Of a stretch of 8,412 nucleotides of DNA, positions 1-5,786 are shown in pieces (position 1 is the stretch's first letter; every line of letters begins with the position of its first letter). The stretch is taken from positions 1 through 8,412 of the forward strand of contig DASTYE010000194.1 in NCBI GenBank assembly GCA_035765135.1, written 5' to 3'. Source of the stretch: JAICNG01 sp035765135. GTDB lineage: Bacteria; Gemmatimonadota; Gemmatimonadetes; Gemmatimonadales; Gemmatimonadaceae. The position numbers were made by a program, and so were the translations under genes. The notes under the pieces were generated by a model. The model was not told the DNA's origin. It searched no databases and worked only from the letters and a program-made list of their open reading frames with translations.

Positions 1-883
1 CAACCGTCTCCACGCCCGCATAACGATCGACGCCGCTCGTGCGGGAAAGCACGTCATCTGCGAGAAGCCCCTCTGCATCACGCTCGAGGAAGCCGACGCG
101 ATGATCGACGCATGCGCCAAAGCCGGCGTCCTCCTGCTCTACGCCGAAGAGCTGTTCTTCGCGCCGAAATACGTCAAGGCGAAGCAGATGGCGGACGAAG
201 GCGCATTCGGGCGCATTCATCTGGTGAAGCAGAGCGAGAAACACTCCGGTCCGCACTCCGACTGGTTCTGGGACGTCGAGCAGTCCGGCGGCGGCGCCCT
301 CATGGACCTCGGATGCCACGGCATCGCTTTTTGCTGGTGGTTCCTGGGCAAGCCGAAGGTGAAGAGCGTCTACGCGCAGCTCTCGACGCAGGTGCACGCC
401 GGCCGCACGTTAGGCGACGACGAGGCGATCACCATCATCGAGTTCGAGAACGGCGCCATCGGGATGGTCGAGAACAGCTGGAACCGCCCGGGTGGAATGG
501 ACGATTCGATCGAGGTGTTCGGCGCGAAGGGTCAGACATACGCCGACATGCTCATGGGCAACGCGCTGCCCACGTATTCCGAAGTGGGATTCGGCTACGC
601 GGTCGAGAAGGCGTCGTCCACCAAAGGGTGGACCTATCCGGTGTTCGAGGAACACTGGAATTACGGCTTCCCGCAGGAGATGCGACACTGCGCGCGCTGC
701 GTGCGCGGGAAGGAGACACCGATCGCCGATGGCGAGACCGGCCGCGTCGTCCAGGAGGTTCTCTACGCCGCGTACGCGTCGGCGGGACTCGGTCGCAAGA
801 TCACTCTCCCGTTCCGCCCCCGGGGAATCGCCAGGCCGATCGACCTCTGGAAGAAGCCGGCGCTCGCCGAGGCGGCGCTCTGA
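1..883 (+). CDS. Gfo/Idh/MocA family oxidoreductase (5' truncated)
   Basis: NAD(P)-dependent sugar or cyclitol dehydrogenase family, probably cytoplasmic. The reading frame is open from base 2 to the TGA at 881-883, giving 293 visible residues; the N-terminal Rossmann GxGxxG part (about 80-100 residues by family comparison) lies left of the window. Visible family motifs are GKHVICEKPL, with the Glu-Lys-Pro at 62-70 whose lysine is catalytic in the family, and GGGALMDLGCHG at 287-322, whose Asp (305-307) and His (317-319) match the conserved D-x3-H. The C-terminal end (EMRHCARCVRGKETP, DGETGR, GRKITLPF) is also typical. The internal ATG at 101 is not the true start, because EKP-motif sequence is encoded upstream of it. 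The TGA directly precedes the ATG of the ROK kinase, so the two are co-translated. The substrate cannot be told from sequence; inositol, 3-keto-sugars and other hexoses are all possible. Confidence 0.93.
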   Translation, partial: NRLHARITIDAARAGKHVICEKPLCITLEEADAMIDACAKAGVLLLYAEELFFAPKYVKAKQMADEGAFGRIHLVKQSEKHSGPHSDWFWDVEQSGGGALMDLGCHGIAFCWWFLGKPKVKSVYAQLSTQVHAGRTLGDDEAITIIEFENGAIGMVENSWNRPGGMDDSIEVFGAKGQTYADMLMGNALPTYSEVGFGYAVEKASSTKGWTYPVFEEHWNYGFPQEMRHCARCVRGKETPIADGETGRVVQEVLYAAYASAGLGRKITLPFRPRGIARPIDLWKKPALAEAAL

Positions 884-1777
884 ATGCGGCTCGCCGGGGC
901 CATCGACATTGGCGGCACCAGGACGAAGATCGGAATCGTCGCCGAGGATGGCCGTGTCGTCAGGCGGGCAACGGTATCGACGGGCCACCGTGGGGAACCG
1001 ATCCCGCTCGTTGATCGCATCGTGTCCACGCTTCGTCCCATGCTCGAGCGAGAGGGTGGGAGCGCGTTAGGCATCGGCGTATCGGTGGCCGGGTTCCTCG
1101 ATCGCGAGCACACGGCCATGATCGCCAACGCGAATCTGCCGGCGCTCTGCGGGTTTCCGTTGCGGCGCACTCTCGAGGATCGCCTCGCTCTTCCCTGTCA
1201 TCTCGAGGTCGACTCGAACGCGGCCGTGCTCGGCGAGTATCGGTACGGATCGGGCAAGGATGCGACACGCTTGCTGGGCGTCACCGTCGGCACCGGTCTC
1301 GGCGGCGGTGTCATCATCGATGGAGCGCTGCTGCGCTACACCGGGGAGTGCGCGGGCGACATCGGCCACATCATTCTCGACCCGAAGGGGCGACGCTGCA
1401 CCTGCGGCGCGCGCGGGTGTCTCGAGGCGCTGGTCTGCTCGGCCGCGCTGTCGGCGCGCGCCGGCAGGCGTTCCGTTCGCGAGATCGTCAGCGCAGCGGG
1501 CCGTGGCAAGAAGCCGGCGGTGAATGCCCTCGCCGAGACGGGACGCTGGCTCGGCCTCGGCCTCGCGTCGCTCACGCCGCTGTTCGCTCCGGAGAGAATC
1601 GTGATCGGCGGAGGCGTCGCGGCAGCGGGGGAGCTGCTGCTCGGCCCGACGGTGGCAGCGTACCGCGAATACGTCGCCCCCGAGTTCGTCGACAAGGTGC
1701 AGTTGGTCGGTGCGGCGCTCCAGGGGTGGGAGGGGATGGTGGGCGCGGCGAGCCTGCTGTTCCACCCATTGCCCTAA
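884..1777 (+). CDS. ROK family sugar kinase (glucokinase / N-acetylhexosamine kinase-like)
   Basis: Predicted cytoplasmic ATP-dependent kinase making a sugar 6-phosphate; 297 residues, normal for ROK kinases. Visible motifs: the N-terminal phosphate-binding loop AIDIGGTRTKIG (residues 6-17), the catalytic region EVDSNAAVLGE with the probable base Asp110, the second glycine-rich loop GVTVGTGLGGG (132-142), and the ROK zinc site made of His162 and CTCGARGC (Cys172, Cys174, Cys179), followed by LE. The adenosine-side segment IVIGGGVA lies at 239-246. There is no N-terminal helix-turn-helix, so this is a kinase rather than a NagC/XylR-type repressor. The sugar-contacting E-x-G-H of classical members reads D-I-G-H here (Asp159). 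The ATG abuts the upstream TGA, with a GAGG-like ribosome site at 869-872 inside the upstream gene. The TAA stop lies inside a CCTAACG motif. Glucose, GlcNAc, ManNAc or allose could be the substrate. Confidence 0.93.
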   Translation: MRLAGAIDIGGTRTKIGIVAEDGRVVRRATVSTGHRGEPIPLVDRIVSTLRPMLEREGGSALGIGVSVAGFLDREHTAMIANANLPALCGFPLRRTLEDRLALPCHLEVDSNAAVLGEYRYGSGKDATRLLGVTVGTGLGGGVIIDGALLRYTGECAGDIGHIILDPKGRRCTCGARGCLEALVCSAALSARAGRRSVREIVSAAGRGKKPAVNALAETGRWLGLGLASLTPLFAPERIVIGGGVAAAGELLLGPTVAAYREYVAPEFVDKVQLVGAALQGWEGMVGAASLLFHPLP

Positions 1778-1835
1778 CGGGCCCGCCCGCGTATTTCCCC
1801 GAAACGTCGAGGCCATCGCGGGCGTCTTTCCTTGG

Positions 1836-1856
1836 CGGGCGGTGACATACCGCCCG
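1836..1856. promoter_or_regulatory. perfect 8-bp inverted repeat upstream of the zinc-ribbon membrane gene
   Basis: CGGGCGGT (1836-1843) and ACCGCCCG (1849-1856) form a perfect dyad around the 5-nt loop GACAT, 33 nt before the ATG at 1890. No T-run follows, so a standard intrinsic terminator for the kinase gene is not supported. It could be an operator, a 5'-UTR hairpin, or a terminator without a U-tract. The rest of the 112-nt gap (1778-1889) shows no clear sigma-70 promoter to me. Confidence 0.4.
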
Positions 1857-1889
1857 GCATGCGTCCCCACTCTCTCCTCAGGGTCGACG

Positions 1890-2714
1890 ATGTCTGCTGA
1901 ATCCACGCGTCAGTCGCAGGACGATCTGCAATTCGATCGGGCCGTTCATGCGGATGCATCGAACGCGCAATCCAGCCTCACGTGCGGCATCTGTGGCGCA
2001 GCGCTGAGCACGCAGTACTATCATGTCGCCGAGCGGCCGGCCTGCGAGCGCTGCAAGGAAGCCGCGGAGGCGGAGAATCGGAAGGCAGACGGCGCAAGAC
2101 GGCACCCAGGCGTCCTCGGGCGTTCGTTGGCGTTCGGATTCGCCGCGGCGATCGCCGGCGCCATTCTCTACTACGCCGTGATCGCCATAACGGGCTGGGA
2201 GATCGGGCTCGTCGCGATCGTTATCGGCTTCATGGTCGGCGCGGCGGTGCGCAAGGGATCAGCGAACGCCGGAGGGCGTCGCTTCCAGTGGATGGCGGTC
2301 GTGCTCACGTATTTCGCCGTCGGCCTCGCCTATTCGCCCATTGCCTTCAAGTCCATCCTGGACGGCAACTCACCGGCGTCGACGGCAGGCGATACAACCA
2401 GCGCCCGTCGCGACTCGGCTGCTTCGACCGATAGCGCTGGCTCGGCGGTCGCGACGGCAGGCGCAGCCACGGCTTCCGGAACGGCGGCCGACTCGTCGAC
2501 GACAGCTTCGGGGATGGCGCTCGCGCTTGGAGCGACCTTTCTCTTCATCTTCGCTCTGCCAGTTCTTTACGTCGCGGGATCGATGCCCTCGGGGCTCATC
2601 AGCGCGCTCATCATCGTGTTCGGCATGCAGCAGGCGTGGAAGATGACGGCGAAGGCCGAGGTTCCCATCAGCGGTCCCTACCGGGTGGGATCGGACGGGC
2701 CAGCACCCGCCTAA
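1890..2714 (+). CDS. zinc-ribbon multi-pass membrane protein, unknown function
   Basis: 274 residues; I do not recognise a named family. A polar N-terminus is followed by a probable zinc ribbon with CGIC (Cys32, Cys35) and CERC (Cys52, Cys55). Hydrophobic segments follow at about 77-100, 103-120 and 132-153, then a low-complexity Ala/Ser/Thr/Asp linker at about 160-207, then two more at about 208-230 and 232-248, and a short polar tail. The zinc ribbon would be cytosolic if the protein follows the positive-inside rule (Arg/Lys cluster at 64-78). The ATG at 1890 is preferred because AGGG at 1880-1883 lies 6 nt before it and the predicted zinc-ribbon N-terminus starts after it; the frame stays open upstream to 1710, but that part overlaps the kinase gene. 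The TAA at 2712-2714 is 3 nt before the next ATG, so it is probably translated together with the M50 protease and may partner it. Confidence 0.8.
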   Translation: MSAESTRQSQDDLQFDRAVHADASNAQSSLTCGICGAALSTQYYHVAERPACERCKEAAEAENRKADGARRHPGVLGRSLAFGFAAAIAGAILYYAVIAITGWEIGLVAIVIGFMVGAAVRKGSANAGGRRFQWMAVVLTYFAVGLAYSPIAFKSILDGNSPASTAGDTTSARRDSAASTDSAGSAVATAGAATASGTAADSSTTASGMALALGATFLFIFALPVLYVAGSMPSGLISALIIVFGMQQAWKMTAKAEVPISGPYRVGSDGPAPA

Positions 2715-2717
2715 CGC

Positions 2718-3734
2718 ATGATCGGCGTTCGACCGAAGACCGAAGGCACGGCGCTTCGCTGCGCCCGGTGCGCGACCGAGCTCGCGCCGACGATGCTCGC
2801 ATGCCCGGTGTGCCATACGCTCGTACACGCGGAGACGCTGAAGGAGCTGGCATCTCGCGCCGATTCACAGATCGCGAACGGCAACCTCGAGGCCGCGCGA
2901 GAGACGTGGCAGCGCGCGATCGAGCTGCTCCCGCCCTCCTCGAAGCAGCATGCCGTCATCACCGAGCGGATTGCCGACCTGACGACGCGGATCGCCTCGA
3001 CCCCGGGCACGCGCATCGCCAGCGCCGGGAGTGGCCCGTGGTGGAAGCGAGCGGGGGCGGCACTCATCGTCGTCGGCGTGTTTGCGTTGGGGAAGCTCAA
3101 GTTCCTGCTGCTGGGGCTGACGAAGGCAAGCACCTTCTTCTCGATGTTCGCCTTCTTCGGACTGTATTGGTCGCAGTTCGGATGGGCGCTGGCGGCCGGA
3201 TTGGTCCTGTCGATCTACATTCACGAGATGGGACACGTCGCCGAGATCAGGCGACTCGGCCTCGCCGCCGGCGCGCCGCTGTTCATTCCGGGGATTGGCG
3301 CGCTCGTCCTCCTCAAGCAGCACATCGACGATCCGGCGAAGGATGCGCGCGTCGGGCTCGCGGGGCCGGTCTGGGGACTTGGCGCGGGAATCGCCGCGTA
3401 CGCTGCCTATCGAATCACCGGCATCCCGCTCTGGAGCGCGATCGCGCAGCTCACCGGCTTCATCAATCTCTTCAACCTGATCCCGGTGTGGCAGCTGGAT
3501 GGAGCGCGCGGCTTTCATGCACTGTCACGGTGGCAGCGCTGGGCGATCGTGGCGGCGCTCGGTGCCGCATTCCTCATCACGAACGAAGGCCTCCTGCTGC
3601 TGATCGGCGCCGTCGCGGTGTACCGCGCCCTTCAACCGGCGGTGGTGCGCGAGCCGAACATGCCGGCCTTCGCCACCTTTCTGCTGCTGATCGCCGCGCT
3701 CACGTGGTTGACAGAAATCCCCGTGGTATCCTGA
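2718..3734 (+). CDS. M50 (site-2 protease type) membrane metalloprotease with zinc ribbon and TPR-like segment
   Basis: 338 residues. The predicted intramembrane zinc protease core has HEMGH at His169-His173 with Glu170 as catalytic acid/base, and the second-half motif NLIPVWQLDG (Asn253 to Gly262), whose Asp261 is the third zinc ligand in this family. AGP at the start of a hydrophobic segment also fits M50. Before the core is a zinc ribbon (CARC, Cys15/Cys18; CPVC, Cys29/Cys32) and one TPR-like helical hairpin at about 41-72 (ANGNLEAARETWQRAIELLP). Membrane segments lie at about 110-133, 138-168 (running into HExxH), several in the middle, and two near the C-terminus. Family members cut transmembrane segments of anti-sigma factors or other regulators; the substrate here is unknown. 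No clear ribosome site precedes the ATG, so translation is probably coupled to the upstream gene, whose stop is 3 nt away. The shared zinc-ribbon design suggests the two proteins act together. Confidence 0.9.
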   Translation: MIGVRPKTEGTALRCARCATELAPTMLACPVCHTLVHAETLKELASRADSQIANGNLEAARETWQRAIELLPPSSKQHAVITERIADLTTRIASTPGTRIASAGSGPWWKRAGAALIVVGVFALGKLKFLLLGLTKASTFFSMFAFFGLYWSQFGWALAAGLVLSIYIHEMGHVAEIRRLGLAAGAPLFIPGIGALVLLKQHIDDPAKDARVGLAGPVWGLGAGIAAYAAYRITGIPLWSAIAQLTGFINLFNLIPVWQLDGARGFHALSRWQRWAIVAALGAAFLITNEGLLLLIGAVAVYRALQPAVVREPNMPAFATFLLLIAALTWLTEIPVVS

Positions 3735-3777
3735 CGAGGCGAGCACGGTCACTTCCACGTCCGGCACACCGGTCCGC

Positions 3778-4545
3778 GTGCTCCCCTCACCCGAAGCGGT
3801 GGGGGAGCACGTGGCGGCACGACTGCTCACCCGCATCGAGCAGGCGCGCCTAACGGGCCGCCACTTCCTCCTCGGCTGCCCGACCGGTCGTACGCCGCGA
3901 CCAGTGCTGGTGGCGATGGCCGACATGCTGGCGAGCAAGCCGCAGGACCTCAGCCACGTCACCATCGTCATGATGGATGAATACCTGGTGCGCGCCGGCT
4001 CGGGCTTCGAATACGTGCCGTCCGACCAGCCGTGGTCCTGCCATTACTACGTGCGCGAGGAGATCCGCCATCGATTCAATCGGATACTTTCGCGCGAGCA
4101 CCGCCTTCGCGCCGACGCAATCTGGTTTCCACAGCCGAATGATCCCGCCGCGTACGACGCGCGCATCGGCGACGCCGGCGGCATCGACTGCTTCGTGCTG
4201 GCGTCCGGCGCGAGCGATGGCCACGTCGGGTTCAACCCACCCGGCAGCCCGCGCGAGAGCCGCACGCGGATCATTGCGCTGTCGGAGGAGACGCGTCGCG
4301 ACAACCTTGCGACGTTCCCGTCGTTCGGCACGCTCGACGCGGTGCCGGATCATGGCATCAGCGTCGGCATCGACACCATCGCCGCGGCGAAGCAGGCCGT
4401 CATGATCGTCTGGGGCACGGGAAAGCGAAAGACGCTCTCCCGGATGCTGCGCGCCAGGCGGTACGACCCGGAGTGGCCGGCGACCGTGATTCACGAGTGT
4501 GCAGTGCGCGAGATCGTCAGCGACGAGGCGGCCGCGGCGCCCTGA
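3778..4545 (+). CDS. NagB/6-phosphogluconolactonase-fold sugar-phosphate deaminase or isomerase, divergent
   Basis: 255 residues from a GTG start; cytoplasmic. Similar to glucosamine-6-phosphate deaminase (NagB): phosphate loop GCPTGRTP (residues 33-40), MMDEY with Asp67 matching the catalytic base, SDGHVGFNPPGS with Asp147 and His149 matching the Asp-His pair, SRTR (161-164), and GTGKRKTL with Lys216 matching the active-site lysine. The NagB glutamate five residues after the histidine (FNEP) is replaced by Pro154, so deaminase activity is uncertain and another sugar phosphate may be used. The start is not firm: no ATG or ribosome site lies near 3778, and the frame is open back to 3712 with no better start codon. 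A purine-rich GAGGCGAG at 3736-3743 is 34 nt upstream, too far for a normal ribosome site. The gap from the protease stop is 43 nt. Together with the ROK kinase it hints at amino-sugar catabolism (inference). Confidence 0.8.
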   Translation: MLPSPEAVGEHVAARLLTRIEQARLTGRHFLLGCPTGRTPRPVLVAMADMLASKPQDLSHVTIVMMDEYLVRAGSGFEYVPSDQPWSCHYYVREEIRHRFNRILSREHRLRADAIWFPQPNDPAAYDARIGDAGGIDCFVLASGASDGHVGFNPPGSPRESRTRIIALSEETRRDNLATFPSFGTLDAVPDHGISVGIDTIAAAKQAVMIVWGTGKRKTLSRMLRARRYDPEWPATVIHECAVREIVSDEAAAAP

Positions 4546-4570
4546 CAGACGCGGTGCCGAGGAGTATTTT
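4542..4570 (+). promoter_or_regulatory. possible sigma-70-type promoter for the DUF1080 gene
   Basis: CTGACA (4542-4547) and TATTTT (4565-4570) are separated by exactly 17 nt. They differ from the TTGACA and TATAAT consensus at one and two positions. The -35 overlaps the stop codon of the NagB-like gene, and transcription would start about 45-50 nt before the ATG at 4624. This suggests that the DUF1080 gene can be transcribed independently. It is a pattern match only, in a phylum whose promoters are poorly characterised. Confidence 0.4.
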
Positions 4571-4623
4571 CGGGACGGTACGCGCCGCCGCGCGTCCACG
4601 ATCCTCCACACAGGAGCAGCAGC

Positions 4624-5559
4624 ATGTGGCGCTACACCGCCGTCCTGATCGCGCTCGCGATACCTAACGCGGCACTCGTCTCACAGCCCGCCGCGCGCAC
4701 CGCATTCGTCGGCCGCTGGGACATTACCATCGACAAGGGCACCACACGGGTGCCGTCGTGGCTCGAGCTGCGCCCCTCCGGGCGGGCCGCACTCGTGGGA
4801 CGGATGGTCGGCGAGGTGGGGAGCGCGCGCCCGATTGCACGAGTCGAGTACGCCGATGGGACCATTCGCTTCGCGATTCCGCCGCAATGGGAGGAAGGCG
4901 AAGGCGATCTCCGATTCGAAGGGAGACTCGAGGGGGAGCAGGGTTCCGGCTCGGTGACCTACCCCGACGGGAAGCAGTACTCGTGGACGGCGAAGCGAGC
5001 GCCCGCGATGCGACGCGAGACACCGCCGCAGTGGGGGGCAGCGATCCGCCTCTTTAACGGGAAGGATCTCTCGGGATGGCGCGTGCTCGGCGCCGCGAAC
5101 AAGTGGGAGGCGGCGAACGGCGTGCTCCGCAACACGGCATCAGGTGGCAATCTCGTGACCGACCGGAGCTTCGGCGACTTCAAGCTGCACGTCGAGTTTC
5201 GCTATCCCAGGGGCAGCAACAGCGGCATCTATCTGCGCGGCCGCTACGAGGTGCAGATCGAGGACAGCATTCCCGCCCAGCCGCAGAACGATCTGCTCGG
5301 GAGCGTCTACGGATTTCTGACGCCGAGCGAGATCGCGAATCGCAAGGCCGACGAATGGCAATCATACGACATTACGCTGCTCGGCCGGATGATCACCGTC
5401 GTGCTCAACGGGAAGACGGTGATCAGCAACCAGGAGATCCCCGGCATCACCGGCGGCGCGCTCGACAGCAACGAGGGCGCGCCGGGCCCGCTCATGCTCC
5501 AGGGGGACCATGGTCCGGTCGAGTACCGCAACATCGTGCTGACGCCCGTGCGCGAGTAG
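4624..5559 (+). CDS. secreted DUF1080 (3-keto-disaccharide hydrolase family) protein
   Basis: 311 residues. A Sec signal peptide (positive WRY, hydrophobic 5-19) probably ends near VSQ (about 19-21), so the mature protein is periplasmic or extracellular. Residues about 26-125 form a beta-rich N-terminal domain (FVGRWDITIDKG, LELRPSGRAALVG, WTAKRAP) resembling a small lipocalin-like fold; this reading is tentative. Residues about 137-309 are a DUF1080 domain with the family landmarks LFNGKDLSGW (143-152), RGSNSGIYLRGRYEVQI (196-212), EWQSYDI (244-250), LNGK (261-264) and LQGDHGPVEYRNI (292-304). The family includes hydrolases of 3-keto-glycosides made by Gfo/Idh/MocA-type dehydrogenases, and one of those lies in this window. 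AGGAG (4612-4616) is 7 nt before the ATG and can pair weakly with CTCC at 4604-4607. The signal-peptide codons PN include an ACCTAACG motif. Confidence 0.9.
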   Translation: MWRYTAVLIALAIPNAALVSQPAARTAFVGRWDITIDKGTTRVPSWLELRPSGRAALVGRMVGEVGSARPIARVEYADGTIRFAIPPQWEEGEGDLRFEGRLEGEQGSGSVTYPDGKQYSWTAKRAPAMRRETPPQWGAAIRLFNGKDLSGWRVLGAANKWEAANGVLRNTASGGNLVTDRSFGDFKLHVEFRYPRGSNSGIYLRGRYEVQIEDSIPAQPQNDLLGSVYGFLTPSEIANRKADEWQSYDITLLGRMITVVLNGKTVISNQEIPGITGGALDSNEGAPGPLMLQGDHGPVEYRNIVLTPVRE

Positions 5560-5573
5560 CCTCGCCTGTCACG

Positions 5574-5772
5574 GGCATCCAGGTTCAAAGGAGGAACGGA
5601 TACCGCGGATGCGGCGGGAACTACCGGATCGTTCCCGGCGCACCGATCCTTCCTCGCGCAGAACAAAACACAAGGTGTTTGTGGTTGCGCGCGGAGGTTT
5701 CAATGCACCAGGAACCATCCGGCAGTTCCCGCCGCATCTGCGGGATCCGTTCAACCTTTGAACCTGGATGCC
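5574..5772. repeat. 199-bp imperfect palindrome (MITE/BIME-like) between convergent genes
   Basis: Two 98-nt arms (5574-5671 and 5675-5772) are inverted copies around a 3-nt centre (AAG, 5672-5674). By hand alignment with no gaps they match at about 79 of 98 positions, with the outer 18 nt identical (GGCATCCAGGTTCAAAGG). Each arm also folds on itself: CCGC-4 nt-GCGG (5603-5614; 5731-5742) and GGAAC-9 nt-GTTCC (5617-5635; 5711-5729). The element leaves exactly 14 nt to the stop codon on each side. No convincing target-site duplication is visible; a GCCTG occurs on both sides (5564-5568, 5774-5778) but at unequal distance from the arms. It has no coding capacity for a transposase. Possible roles: non-autonomous mobile element, paired REP-type sequence, or a two-way transcription terminator and 3'-end protector for both neighbours. 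Confidence 0.9.
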
Positions 5773-5786
5773 AGCCTGCGTAAAGC

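Noticed and set aside
1710..1889. Upstream extension of the zinc-ribbon membrane protein to 1710
   Set aside because: It overlaps the end of the kinase gene and reads as shadow sequence; an ATG with a reasonable ribosome site lies at 1890.
112..1906. Long Arg-rich frames in other phases and on the opposite strand of the oxidoreductase and kinase genes
   Set aside because: High-GC shadow frames: Arg/Pro/Ala-rich, no motifs, and fully overlapping genes with clear family signatures.
3708..3732. TTGACA followed by TATCCT ahead of the NagB-like gene
   Set aside because: The spacer is only 13 nt and no other -10-like hexamer lies at 16-18 nt.
1478..4522. A 16-nt exact repeat, CGCGAGATCGTCAGCG, at 1478-1493 and 4507-4522
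   Set aside because: Both copies encode the same short peptide (REIVS) with preferred codons in the same phase; likely chance, with no shared flanks.
4604..4616. CTCC-N5-GGAG hairpin that could hide the ribosome site of the DUF1080 gene
   Set aside because: Only 4 bp of stem; too weak to claim as a regulatory structure.
5564..5778. GCCTG on both sides of the palindrome as a target-site duplication
   Set aside because: The copies are 5 nt and 1 nt from the respective arms, so they are not positioned as a duplication should be.
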